Shown here: in pieces, positions 29,932 through 39,771 of the stretch | Numbering within the stretch: the first letter of the stretch is position 1 | How the letters are laid out: each line of letters opens with the position of its first letter | Assembly (NCBI GenBank): GCA_003050565.1 | Contig: PEBW01000009.1 | Coordinates: forward strand, 1-50,165 | Direction of reading: 5' to 3' | DNA from: Brockia lithotrophica | GTDB lineage: Bacteria; Bacillota; Bacilli; Thermicanales; DSM-22653 | DNA length: 50,165 bases | Made by a program: the position numbers and the translations under genes | Notes under the pieces: generated by a model | Seen by the model: the letters and a program-made list of their open reading frames with translations, nothing else | Told to the model about the DNA's origin: nothing | Database searches by the model: none

Positions 29932-30423
29932 TCATCCTCCGACCGCACCACGGACGAGGAGCTCTGCGAGAGAGCGGACAAGGACGACGGCAAAGGCAGA
30001 GACAACACCGAACACGATCACGGGTCCGGCCACCTTGAACATGTTGCCGCCCACGCCGAGGACGTACCCCTCGCTCCGGTGGTCGAGGGCAGAAGAGGCC
30101 ATCGTATTGGCAAAGCCGGTGACGGGTACGATGGCCCCCGCGCCTCCCCATTGGCCGATGCGGTCGTACCACCCGAGACCCGTGAGGAGCACGGCGAAAA
30201 AGATGAGCGTCGCCACGGTGGGGTTGTTTGCCTCCTTCGGAGAGAAGTGAAACACGTGGACGTAGAAGTCGGTGACGAGTTGCCCGAAGAGGGAGATCGC
30301 CCCCCCGACGAGGAAGGCGCGCAGGGAATTCAAAAGAACGGGCCGCGGGGTTTCCCGATCGCGGGCAAGCCTTTGGTACGCCTCGGGATCGCTGAGGACG
30401 TCGCGCGTGAGCGGATGCTCCAA
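29932..30423 (-). CDS. spoVAC: Stage V sporulation protein AC (SpoVAC)
   Basis: Forespore membrane protein of the dipicolinate channel; in Bacillus it behaves as a mechanosensitive channel. The 163-residue product has a polar N-terminus and four or so hydrophobic helices, with the conserved stretches LRAFLVGGAISLFGQ, GGAGAIVPVTGFANTMASSALDHRSEG and GGNMFKVAGPVIVFGV. The start codon is a TTG at 30423, eight bases after AGGAGG. It is the first gene of the spoVA cluster here. spoVAA, spoVAB and spoVAF are not in the window. Confidence 0.94.
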   Translation of the reverse strand: MEHPLTRDVLSDPEAYQRLARDRETPRPVLLNSLRAFLVGGAISLFGQLVTDFYVHVFHFSPKEANNPTVATLIFFAVLLTGLGWYDRIGQWGGAGAIVPVTGFANTMASSALDHRSEGYVLGVGGNMFKVAGPVIVFGVVSAFAVVLVRSLAELLVRGAVGG

Positions 30424-30462
30424 ACGAACCCCCTCCTTTCGGTCCTTTCGCCCACTCGGAAC

Positions 30463-30514
30463 AAAAAACCGCCGCCCGCTTCGCCCTCTTAGGTTGGGCG
30501 ACCGGTGCGGCGGT
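30463..30514 (-). terminator. Intrinsic terminator after rsuA
   Basis: On the minus strand ACCGCCGC (30514-30507) pairs with GCGGCGGT (30475-30468) across a long loop and is followed by TTTTTT. It ends the pgi-rsuA unit and separates it from spoVAC. Confidence 0.8.
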
Positions 30515-30524
30515 CATACCGGGA

Positions 30525-31304
30525 TCAGGCGAGGTCGACGAGGGTTCGCAGGTCTTCCTCCTCCGCAGAGGTGAGGAGGCGCGCTTCGCCTTCTCGGAGA
30601 TCTCCGAGCGCGAGGGGGCCGAAGCGGACGCGGTGGAGGGCGAGCACCTCTTTCCCGCGCGCCCGGAACATGCGCTTCACCTGGTGGTAGCGGCCTTCCG
30701 TGAGGACGACCTCGACGACGCTCTCCGCCGCAGAGGAATCCTCGATCTCCCGCGCCCAGCGTAGAACCACGGGATCCTCGGCGAGGGATTGCCCCTCGAG
30801 GATCCGGAGCTCGGCGGGGCGCGTCCGTGTTCCGTCTTCTAAAGCCACCCCGCGGGCGAAGGCCTCGCGATCGCGTTCGTCGACGCGGCCGAGCACCCGC
30901 ACGTGATACACCTTGGGCACCCGCCAGCGCGGTGACGTGAGGCGGTGGGCGAGGACACCGTCGTCGGTGAGGAGGAGAAGACCCGTGGTGTCCACGTCCA
31001 GTCGCCCTACGGGAAAGAGCTCGCGGTGGAGAAATTCTTCGGGCACGAGCTCGAGGACGGTGGGGTAGCGGGCGTCCCGCGTCGCGGATACGTACCCCTT
31101 GGGCTTGTACACGAGGAGGGTGAGGGACGGGCGGTAGGTCACGGCCTCTCCCTCGACGGCGACCTCGTCTTCTTCGGGCGAGACGCGCGTCGCCGGGTCC
31201 CGGACGACTACGCCGTTTACCGTCACCAACCCTCCCCGAAGCAGGCGATGGACTTCCTTGCGCGTTCCGTAGCCGGAACGGGCGAGCAGGCGATCGAGAC
31301 GCAT
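30525..31304 (-). CDS. rsuA: Ribosomal small-subunit pseudouridine synthase (RsuA family)
   Basis: Makes pseudouridine in rRNA, most likely position 516 of 16S. The 259-residue product has an N-terminal S4 RNA-binding domain (MRLDRLLARSGYGTRKEVHRLLRGGLVTVNG) and the catalytic motif GRLDVDTTGLLLLTDDG, followed by the conserved TEGRYHQVKRMF. The S4 opening favours RsuA over RluB/E/F, but the family members are hard to tell apart. The start is an ATG at 31304 or a TTG at 31313, which is better spaced after GGGGAG. It lies 24-32 bp after pgi, depending on the start, so the two are probably cotranscribed. Confidence 0.88.
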   Translation of the reverse strand: MRLDRLLARSGYGTRKEVHRLLRGGLVTVNGVVVRDPATRVSPEEDEVAVEGEAVTYRPSLTLLVYKPKGYVSATRDARYPTVLELVPEEFLHRELFPVGRLDVDTTGLLLLTDDGVLAHRLTSPRWRVPKVYHVRVLGRVDERDREAFARGVALEDGTRTRPAELRILEGQSLAEDPVVLRWAREIEDSSAAESVVEVVLTEGRYHQVKRMFRARGKEVLALHRVRFGPLALGDLREGEARLLTSAEEEDLRTLVDLA

Positions 31305-31336
31305 CTCGTGCAAGACAACTCCCCCTCCCCGCTTGT

Positions 31337-32659
31337 CTATTCCGCACCTCCGAGGAGCCGGCGGGTGTGGCGTTTGTACGCCTCGACGCCAGGCTGATCG
31401 AAGGGGTTCACGCCGAGAAGGGTGGCGCTCACGGCCACAGCGACTTCGAAAAAGGCAAACGCTTCCCCGAGGGCCTCCGGCGAACGCTCGCGCAGGCGCA
31501 GTTCCACGAGAGGAATCCCTCCCTCCGTGTGGGCGCGCACGACACCTGCGAGCGTCGCTTCGAGGACGTCGCGCAAGGTTCGGCCGGCGAGGTACCCCCA
31601 GTGGGGGTCCTCCGGCGCAAAGGGCAAGGTGAGCCGTTCCTCTTCCTCCACGACGAAAAGGGTCTCCAGGAGGTGGCGGCGGCCGTCCTGCAAGTACTGC
31701 CCGAGAGAGTGGAGGTCTCGGGTGTAGACCGCGGAGGCGGGATAGAGGGCTCGCCCGTCCTTCCCTTCGCTCTCCCCGAAAAGCTGCTTCCACCACTCGG
31801 CAAAGCCTTCGAGCGTCGGGTCCCCGACGGCGAGGACCTCGACGACGTACCCCTTGAGGTACAAGAGGTACCTGAGGAGCCCGTAGCGTAAAGCGGGGTT
31901 TTCGGCGTCGGGCTCCCTGTAGCGGACGAATCCTTCGCGCGCTCCGGCGAGAAGGCGACGCGGCGAAATTCCCGCCAGCGCCAAGGGGACGAGCCCGACG
32001 GGGGTGAGGACGGAAAAGCGTCCCCCGACGTCTCGAGGCACGGCAAAGGTGCGGTATCCCCTGCGGTTCGCCTGTTCGCGGAGCACGCCCGCCTCCGGGT
32101 CGGTGATCGCCACGACACTCCGAGGTCCTTGGGGAAGAGCCCCGGCGCGTTCCAGGGCATCTTCGAGCCACGCGAAGACGACCGCCGGTTCGAGCGTCGT
32201 CCCCGACTTGGAAACGACGACGAGGGCCACGCGCTTCCCCGCAAGGCGTTCGCGGAGCGACGCGTGGTAAAAACTCCCGAGGTGGTGGCCGGCAAAGTAT
32301 ACCTCCGGACATCCCGGAAGGGCAGCGGCAAACGGCGGGCGCAAGAACTCGAGAACGGCCCGCGTTCCCGCGTACGATCCGCCGATGCCCACGACGACGA
32401 CGGCCTCAACCTCGCGGCAAAGTTCTTCGGCCGTCGACTCGATTTCCGCAAGGAGGTCTTCCGACGTCTCCTCCGGGAGGCGGAGCCACCCGAGACCTTC
32501 TTTTCCGTCCTCGGCCCGGCGCACGAGATCGGCGAGTACCTCTGCCGCCCGAGAAATTCCCCGGATCTCCTCCGACTCCGCCACGAATGGGCGAACGCCG
32601 GCAAACGACGCGCGCAGCCGACCACCGGAGGCGTTGCTTCGACCTTGCACGCGATTCAC
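31337..32659 (-). CDS. pgi: Glucose-6-phosphate isomerase
   Basis: Interconverts glucose-6-phosphate and fructose-6-phosphate, linking zwf and the glycolytic genes in this window. The 440-residue product is the shorter type common in Bacillota. Motifs are VVGIGGSYAGTRAV, VVSKSGTTLEP, the signature DVGGRFSVLTPVGLVPLALAG and the C-terminal GVNPFDQPGVEAYK. The start may be the GTG at 32659 or a GTG nine bases later that is better spaced after GAGGTGA. Confidence 0.95.
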   Translation of the reverse strand: MNRVQGRSNASGGRLRASFAGVRPFVAESEEIRGISRAAEVLADLVRRAEDGKEGLGWLRLPEETSEDLLAEIESTAEELCREVEAVVVVGIGGSYAGTRAVLEFLRPPFAAALPGCPEVYFAGHHLGSFYHASLRERLAGKRVALVVVSKSGTTLEPAVVFAWLEDALERAGALPQGPRSVVAITDPEAGVLREQANRRGYRTFAVPRDVGGRFSVLTPVGLVPLALAGISPRRLLAGAREGFVRYREPDAENPALRYGLLRYLLYLKGYVVEVLAVGDPTLEGFAEWWKQLFGESEGKDGRALYPASAVYTRDLHSLGQYLQDGRRHLLETLFVVEEEERLTLPFAPEDPHWGYLAGRTLRDVLEATLAGVVRAHTEGGIPLVELRLRERSPEALGEAFAFFEVAVAVSATLLGVNPFDQPGVEAYKRHTRRLLGGAE

Positions 32660-32829
32660 CTCGTTTGTACGGGTTGTCGCCTTTCAGAACACACGGGCAC
32701 CCACGCCAGCTTCAGCTTACCGCATTTCGCCGGCCAAGGGCAGCGGTCGGAGCGAAGCTCCCTCGGCCGAAGCGACGCTTGCACGCGCGTCCGCGGGAAA
32801 GTACGCTGAAGACAGCTTCGGATTTCCCA

Positions 32830-32973
32830 GGAGTCGAGCGGGGGACGGAGGGGATCATCTTGGGCTGCACAGAAATAGGCCTCCTCCTCCCCGATGCCAA
32901 CGATCTCTCCGTCCCCGCCTTCGACACGACGCTCATCCACGCTCAGGCGGCCGTAGGGTGGTTCCTCAGTTGA
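32830..32973 (+). pseudogene. Aspartate/glutamate racemase remnant (C-terminal part)
   Basis: An open stretch without a plausible start encodes about 47 residues that match the C-terminus of aspartate racemase-family proteins: GIILGCTEIGLLL, which carries the second catalytic Cys, then VPAFDTTLIHAQAAV and a stop at 32971-32973. The first 180 or so residues of the family are absent; upstream to pgi I see no homology in any frame. It is most likely a decayed gene left between pgi and ubiD. Confidence 0.65.
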
Positions 32974-33005
32974 TGCGCACTTCCCATTCCGAGGGGGGGA
33001 AACGC

Positions 33006-34901
33006 GTGTTCCGCGACCTGCGCGAATACCTCGAAGCTCTGCGGCGGGAAGGCGACCTCGTGGACATCGACGTCCCCGTCGACCCCCGCCTGGAAATCGC
33101 CGAAATCCACCGCCGGGTGATCGCCGAGGGCGGGCCGGCCCTCCTCTTCCGCCAGCCGAAACACAGCCCCTTCCCGGTGGTCACCAACCTCTTCGGGACG
33201 CCCCGCAGGCTCGAGCTCGCCTTCGGCGGAAGGCCGGAAAACCTCGTCCGCGACCTCGTCTCCTTCGTCACGGAAAACTTCCCTCCGAGCCTGCGCGATC
33301 TGTGGGAAAGGCGAGGTCTTCTGGGGGCGCTGGCGCGCATCGGCACGCGGGAAGGGCCGAGCGAGCGTGCGCCGGTCACGGAGGTCGTCGACGCCGCCTT
33401 CGACCTCACCCGTCTCCCCGCCCTCACCTCGTGGCCCATGGACGGCGGCCCCTTCCTCACCCTCCCTCTCGTGTACACGGAAGACCCCCGCGGACGCGGG
33501 TCGAACCTCGGCATGTACCGGATGCAAATCAAAGGGCCGACGCGCACGGGGATGCACTGGCAGATCCACCGCGGGGGCGGCTTCCACTACCACGCCGCAG
33601 AGGAGGAAAACCGCCCCCTCCCGGTGTCCGTGTTCCTCGGCGGCCCGCCCGCCCTCGTAATCGCGGCGATCGCCCCGCTCCCCGAAAACGTTTCGGAGCT
33701 CCTCCTCGCCTCCCTCCTCATGGGCGACAAGATCCCGATCGTCCGGATCCCGGACCACCCCCACCCCCTCATCGCCACGGCGGAATTCGCCCTTTTGGGC
33801 GTAGTACCGCCCCACGTGCGCGAGCCCGAGGGCCCCTTCGGCGACCACTACGGGTACTACTCCCTCGTCCACGACTTCCCCGTCTTCGACCTGCGTCTCG
33901 TCGCCCACCGAAGGGACGCCGTATTCCCCGCGACCGTCGTCGGAAAACCGCGGCAAGAAGACTACTACATCGGCGAATACCTCCAGCGTCTCCTCGCCCC
34001 CTTCTTCCCCCTCGTCATGCCCGGCGTGCGGGCCCTCTGGAGTTACGGCGAAGCGGGCTTTCATCCCGTGGCGGCGGCCGTACTGCGCGAATCCTACCCG
34101 CGGGAGGCATTTGCCCACGCCCTGCGCCTCCTCGGAGAGGGGCAGCTCACCCTCACGAAGTTCCTTCTCGCCACGGACGCCGACGTCGACGTGCGGGACT
34201 TCCGCACCGTCCTCACCGCCGTACTCGCGCGCTTCGCGCCCGAAAGGGATCTCTACGTCTTCGCCGAGACGGCCATGGACACCCTCGACTACACGGGGCG
34301 GAAGTTGAACCACGGGAGCAAGGCGGTCCTTCTCGGCGTAGGCGAACCCCTGCGGAAGCTCGGAGAGGTTCCCCCCGCTTCCCTCCTCCGCCGGCTCCCG
34401 CGCGGTGCGGAGGACGCGTACGCCTTTGCCCCGGGAACGCTCGTCGTCCACGGCCCGGAATTCGTGGAAGATCCCGCCTTTCCCCAAGCCCTCCTCGACG
34501 CGCTCGCCGAACCTGACGACGCCGCGGAAGGGCCATCTGCCGCAGTCGGCGGCGCAGCGCACGCGTCCCCTCGAAACGGCGGACCTGCAGGAGAAGACGC
34601 CGCGAAGGGCGGGACACCCGAAGGCGGGGAGTTCGAAGCGTGGCCTCTCGTCGTCCTCGTAGACCGGAAAGCCGGGGACCTCCGAGATCCCCGCCTCTTC
34701 CTGTGGACGGTCTTCACCCGCTTCGATCCCGCCCACGACCTCTACGCCCGTTTCGCGATCCACAAGCACCGACCGGCCTACCGCCTCCCTCTCGTCGTCG
34801 ACGCTCGCATGAAGCCCTTCTACCCTCCGGAAGTCGAACCGGACCCGGAGACGGTGCGCCTCGTCGATCGCCGCTGGCGCGAGTACTTCCCCAAAGGTTA
34901 G
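33006..34901 (+). CDS. UbiD-family prenylated-FMN decarboxylase
   Basis: A 631-residue member of the UbiD (de)carboxylase family. Cofactor and substrate motifs include GSNLGMYRMQIKGPTRTGMHWQIHRGGGFHY and the catalytic REPEGPFGDHYGYYS (Glu and Asp positions as in E. coli UbiD). A region of about 45 Ala/Gly/Pro/Glu-rich residues (about 505-550) interrupts the C-terminal domain and looks like a disordered insert. Possible roles are the menaquinone-pathway decarboxylase or decarboxylation of an aromatic acid; the prenyltransferase UbiX is not in the window. The GTG at 33006 follows a long G-run at six bases; an in-frame ATG at 32973 is less well placed. Confidence 0.85.
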   Translation: MFRDLREYLEALRREGDLVDIDVPVDPRLEIAEIHRRVIAEGGPALLFRQPKHSPFPVVTNLFGTPRRLELAFGGRPENLVRDLVSFVTENFPPSLRDLWERRGLLGALARIGTREGPSERAPVTEVVDAAFDLTRLPALTSWPMDGGPFLTLPLVYTEDPRGRGSNLGMYRMQIKGPTRTGMHWQIHRGGGFHYHAAEEENRPLPVSVFLGGPPALVIAAIAPLPENVSELLLASLLMGDKIPIVRIPDHPHPLIATAEFALLGVVPPHVREPEGPFGDHYGYYSLVHDFPVFDLRLVAHRRDAVFPATVVGKPRQEDYYIGEYLQRLLAPFFPLVMPGVRALWSYGEAGFHPVAAAVLRESYPREAFAHALRLLGEGQLTLTKFLLATDADVDVRDFRTVLTAVLARFAPERDLYVFAETAMDTLDYTGRKLNHGSKAVLLGVGEPLRKLGEVPPASLLRRLPRGAEDAYAFAPGTLVVHGPEFVEDPAFPQALLDALAEPDDAAEGPSAAVGGAAHASPRNGGPAGEDAAKGGTPEGGEFEAWPLVVLVDRKAGDLRDPRLFLWTVFTRFDPAHDLYARFAIHKHRPAYRLPLVVDARMKPFYPPEVEPDPETVRLVDRRWREYFPKG

Positions 34902-34935
34902 CCCCCCGAAGACCCGCCCCCGGCCTCGAACGGCA

Positions 34936-34967
34936 AAACCCCGGAAGTCCTGCGACTTCCGGGGTTT
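34936..34967. terminator. Bidirectional terminator between ubiD and smpB
   Basis: A perfect 14-bp stem, AAACCCCGGAAGTC (34936-34949) and GACTTCCGGGGTTT (34954-34967), with loop CTGC. It touches the smpB stop codon on the minus strand. Confidence 0.9.
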
Positions 34968-35428
34968 CACCGATTCTTCGTCTTCAGGGTGCGCTCGATT
35001 TCGCGGCGAACCGCGCGCTCGCGCAGCGCTTCGCGCTTGTCGTGCAGCTTCTTCCCTTTGGCCAGACCGATTTCCAACTTGATCCATCTTCCCTTGCCGT
35101 AGAGGGAGAGGGGGACGATCGTATACCCCTCCGTTTGCACCTTGCCCATGAGGCGCTCGATTTCGCGGCGGTGCATGAGGAGCTTCCGCGTACGCGTCGG
35201 ATCGGGGACAAAGGCCGACGCCTTTTCGTACGGGCTGATGTGCATCCCCACAACGTACGCCTCGCCGTCGCGGATGCGGACATAGCTGTCGCGCAGGTTT
35301 ACGCGCCCCTGGCGCACCGCCTTGACCTCGGAACCGAGAAGGGAAATCCCCGCCTCGTAGCGCTCCTCGATGTGGTAGTCGTGAAAGGCCTTGCGGTTTT
35401 CCGCGAACACGCGCCGTTCCCCGCCCAT
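34967..35428 (-). CDS. smpB: SsrA-binding protein SmpB
   Basis: Delivers tmRNA to stalled ribosomes for trans-translation. The 153-residue beta-barrel protein has the conserved AENRKAFHDYHIEERYEAGI, LLGSEVKAVRQGRVNLRDSYV and the basic C-terminal tail GKKLHDKREALRERAVRREIER. GGGAGGT lies eight bases before the ATG at 35428. It follows rnr by 90 bp; RNase R and SmpB act together in tmRNA-linked decay. The tmRNA gene itself is not visible in the window. Confidence 0.96.
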   Translation of the reverse strand: MGGERRVFAENRKAFHDYHIEERYEAGISLLGSEVKAVRQGRVNLRDSYVRIRDGEAYVVGMHISPYEKASAFVPDPTRTRKLLMHRREIERLMGKVQTEGYTIVPLSLYGKGRWIKLEIGLAKGKKLHDKREALRERAVRREIERTLKTKNR

Positions 35429-35518
35429 GCCTCCCCACCTCCCCGAAACGTCCCGCGGCGGACCGAGGACCGAACCGAAGTCCGATCCGGATTCCCTTGC
35501 GGTCGGCGAAACTCCGGC

Positions 35519-37957
35519 TCACTTCCGGCGCTTCTTCCGTTTTTGGGCGCCCTTTCCGCGTTCGTGGTCGGCGAACTCGGCGGGCACCGGCCCTTTTCTC
35601 CCCCGCGACGAAGCATCCCCGGCAAGACCGCCTTCGGCAAAGTACGCGTCCCGTTCCCGGACGGCTTTCGGCGTAGAGCTTCGCCGCGCGCCGTCGAAGT
35701 GGGGTTTTCCCCGGGCAAAACCGGACGGCGCACGGCCCGGAGCGCCGTCGTCGGGACGGATCACCTTGACGCGGCGCTTCGCCTGCCCCAAGGGGCGGTC
35801 GGGGAGCTCCTCTTCTGCCAAGGCGAAGTCGATCGTCCGCTCCTCGAGATGAACGCCGACGCACGTCACCCGTATGGGGTCGCCGATGCGGTACACCTTG
35901 CCTGTGTGCTCGCCGACGAGGATCATCTCCTTCTCGTGAAAGACGTAGTAGTCGTCGGTCATGTAGCTCAGGTGGACGAGACCCTCGATCGTGTTCGGCA
36001 GGCGGACGAAGAGGCCGAAGGACGTCACGCCGCTCACGACGCCGTCGAACGTCTCCCCGACGTGCGCCTGCATGTACTCCGCCTTCTTGTACGCCTCCGT
36101 TTCCCACTCTGCCTCCATCGCCACGCGCTCGCGCGTGGACGTGTGCTTGGCCGCCTCGTCGAGCCATTCGACAAGGCGCTCCCGCTCCGCGGCGTCGGGA
36201 ATGCGACCGTGGAAGGCGTAGCGGCGGAGTAAGCGGTGGACGATGAGATCGGGGTATCGCCGGATGGGGGCCGTAAAGTGCGTGTAGTGCGTTGCCGCAA
36301 GGCCAAAGTGCCCGAGGTTTTCCGCGGCGTACCGCGCGCGCTGCATGCTCCGGAGGAGGAGCGTGGAGATGACCATCTCTTCCGGCTCCCCCCGCGCCTC
36401 CTCGAGGACGGCCTGAAGTTGCTTCGGCGTCACACCCCCGGGACGGGCGCGTACTACGTAGCCGAGGTTGGCGAGGAACTCGAAGAATCCCCGCATTTTT
36501 TCCGGGTCCGGAGGTTCGTGCACGCGGTAGAGAAACGGGAGGTCCGCCGCTTCGGCCCACTCCGCAATCGCCTCGTTGGCCACGAGCATGAAGTCCTCGA
36601 TCAACCGCTCCCCCTCGCCGCGTTCGCGGCGGTGCACGTCGATCGGCTTCCCGTCGTCGCCCAGGACGATGCGCGCCTCGTCGAGGTCGAAGTCGATCGC
36701 CCCCCGCGCCCTACGCCGCGCGCGGATCTTACGCGCAAGTTCGGCCATGGCGAAGAGGTTTTCGCGGAACCTCTCGTACACCTCGCGCGAGGTAAAGGCG
36801 TCCTCCGCCTCTTCTCCGGAAAGGAGTCGATTCACGGAGGTGTAGGTCATCCGCGCCCGCGAGCGAATCACGCTCGGAAAGAACTCGTAGCGAAGGCGGC
36901 GCCCCTCCGCATCGAAGTCCAGGAGCACGCTGATCGCGAGCCGGTCCTCCCCGGGGTTGAGGCTGGCGATCCCGTTGGAAAGCGTGTGGGGAAGCATGGG
37001 GATCACGCGGTCGACGAGGTATACGCTCGTACCGCGGAGGTACGCTTCGCGGTCGAGTGCCGTCCCCTCGCGCACGTAGGCGCTCACGTCCGCGATGTGC
37101 ACCCCGAGACGCCAGCCGCCTCGGGGAAGGGGTTCGATGTGCACGGCATCGTCGAAGTCCTTGGCGTCTTCGCCGTCGATCGTGAACACGTCTACCTCGC
37201 GGAGGTCCCTCCGACCCACCAAGTCTTCCTCGCGTACGCGGTCGGGCAGTCGAGCGGCCTCTTCGAGGACGTCCTCGGGAAACGCCTCGGGAAGTTCGTA
37301 CTTCCGGACGATGGAGAGGATGTCCACGCCCGGATCGTCCTTGTGTCCGAGGATTTCCACGACGCGCCCCACGGCGGGACGGCGGTCGTCCGGGTATTCG
37401 AGGATCTCGACGACCACTTTGTGACCGGGAACGGCACCGCGGCGCTCTCGCGGCGCGACCGTGATCGCCCCCGGGATTCGGAGATCGTCCGGGACGACGT
37501 AACCGAGGCGTGCTTCTTCTTCGTAGGTCCCCACGACGCGGCGGAAGGCGCGGCGCAGGATCCTTACGACCTCCCCCTCCACCTTACGGCCGTTTCCGCC
37601 GGTCCCCGATTTGCGCACGAGCACCACGTCTCCCGGCCACGCCCCGTGAAGGTTCGCCGCCGGGACGTAGACGTCCGGCTCGCCTTCTCGATCGGGGAGA
37701 AGGAAGGCGTATCCCCGGGTGTGCACTTCGAGCCTGCCGCGGACGAGGTTCATCTGTTCCGGAAGGCCGTAGCGCCGAGAACGCGTGCGCACGATCTCGC
37801 CCTCCTCGACGAGGCGAGAAAGAACTTCCCGCACGGCCGCCTCCGAAATCCCTCGCGCGGCCAGGAGCTCGACGAGTTCCGACGAAGCCAGAGGGCGAGC
37901 GGCCTGTCGAACGGCTCCCACGACGGCCTGCGCTACCGGGTCTTCGGACAAAACCAC
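35519..37957 (-). CDS. rnr: Ribonuclease R
   Basis: A 3'-5' exoribonuclease that degrades structured RNA. The 812-residue product contains an N-terminal winged-helix segment (about 5-65), cold-shock-type domains, the RNB catalytic core (GEDAKDFDDAVHI with catalytic Asp residues, DVSAYVREGTALDREAYLRGTSVYLVDRVIPMLP, FTAPIRRYPDLIVHR), an S1 domain (VGETFDGVVSGVTSFGLFV) and a very basic C-terminal tail. The start is the GTG at 37957, eight bases after AGGAGGT. It lies between secG and smpB, as in Bacillus. Confidence 0.96.
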   Translation of the reverse strand: MVLSEDPVAQAVVGAVRQAARPLASSELVELLAARGISEAAVREVLSRLVEEGEIVRTRSRRYGLPEQMNLVRGRLEVHTRGYAFLLPDREGEPDVYVPAANLHGAWPGDVVLVRKSGTGGNGRKVEGEVVRILRRAFRRVVGTYEEEARLGYVVPDDLRIPGAITVAPRERRGAVPGHKVVVEILEYPDDRRPAVGRVVEILGHKDDPGVDILSIVRKYELPEAFPEDVLEEAARLPDRVREEDLVGRRDLREVDVFTIDGEDAKDFDDAVHIEPLPRGGWRLGVHIADVSAYVREGTALDREAYLRGTSVYLVDRVIPMLPHTLSNGIASLNPGEDRLAISVLLDFDAEGRRLRYEFFPSVIRSRARMTYTSVNRLLSGEEAEDAFTSREVYERFRENLFAMAELARKIRARRRARGAIDFDLDEARIVLGDDGKPIDVHRRERGEGERLIEDFMLVANEAIAEWAEAADLPFLYRVHEPPDPEKMRGFFEFLANLGYVVRARPGGVTPKQLQAVLEEARGEPEEMVISTLLLRSMQRARYAAENLGHFGLAATHYTHFTAPIRRYPDLIVHRLLRRYAFHGRIPDAAERERLVEWLDEAAKHTSTRERVAMEAEWETEAYKKAEYMQAHVGETFDGVVSGVTSFGLFVRLPNTIEGLVHLSYMTDDYYVFHEKEMILVGEHTGKVYRIGDPIRVTCVGVHLEERTIDFALAEEELPDRPLGQAKRRVKVIRPDDGAPGRAPSGFARGKPHFDGARRSSTPKAVRERDAYFAEGGLAGDASSRGRKGPVPAEFADHERGKGAQKRKKRRK

Positions 37958-38030
37958 CGGAATTCACCTCCTCGTTCGATTTTCAGGATTTCCCCAACGC
38001 CGGCTTCTGACCCCGCGGGCCAGTCCCTCG

Positions 38031-38070
38031 GAAAAACGATCGGGCGGGCCGCCCGGGGCCCGCCCGATCG
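38031..38070 (-). terminator. Intrinsic terminator between secG and rnr
   Basis: A perfect 14-bp stem, CGATCGGGCGGGCC (38037-38050) and GGCCCGCCCGATCG (38057-38070). On the minus strand it is followed by TTTTTC. It suggests that secG is transcribed alone or that readthrough into rnr is limited. Confidence 0.85.
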
Positions 38071-38081
38071 CTCACGCGACG

Positions 38082-38315
38082 TCAGCGCAAGAAGTACACG
38101 AGGACGAACGCGAGCACCATGAAGGCAACCGCAAGCCAGCGCGTAGCGCGGGCCAGCGTCCCTTCGAGACCGCGCGCCTTTTGGCGGCCAAAGAGGTGCT
38201 CCGCCCCCCCCGTGATCGCATCGCTCAGACCTGCGCTTCGCCCCGGTTGTAACAAGATCGTGGCAATCAGGGCGAGGCTAACGAGCACGAGCAAGACCTC
38301 GAGCGCCGTCTTCAC
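38082..38315 (-). CDS. secG: Protein translocase subunit SecG
   Basis: Small auxiliary membrane subunit of the SecYEG channel. The 77-residue protein has two hydrophobic helices (about 4-24 and 53-75) separated by a Gly-rich cytoplasmic loop with LLQPGRSAGLSDAITGGAEHLFGR, as in other SecG proteins. The start is one of two adjacent GTG codons (38315 or 38318) after GGGAGG; the longer open frame upstream is not SecG-like. Confidence 0.92.
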   Translation of the reverse strand: MKTALEVLLVLVSLALIATILLQPGRSAGLSDAITGGAEHLFGRQKARGLEGTLARATRWLAVAFMVLAFVLVYFLR

Positions 38316-38383
38316 CACCGGACCTCCCCCCGCCCACACGCGAAAACCGCCCACGGAAAAGGTCGAACCCATGCGTACGGTAC

Positions 38384-38412
38384 ATTTTATCACGGTATCC
38401 ACTGCACCACAA
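38384..38412 (-). promoter_or_regulatory. Sigma-A promoter of secG
   Basis: The minus strand reads TTGTGG (38412-38407), a 17-bp spacer and TAAAAT (38389-38384), about 68 bases before the SecG start and directly after the eno stop codon. Confidence 0.7.
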
Positions 38413-38424
38413 GGACGAGACGGC

Positions 38425-39717
<1,293 letters not shown>

Positions 39718-39771
39718 TCAGGCTGGCAATCTCTCTGCACCTTGCGCCGCCCGACGGTTCGAATCGTCGCC

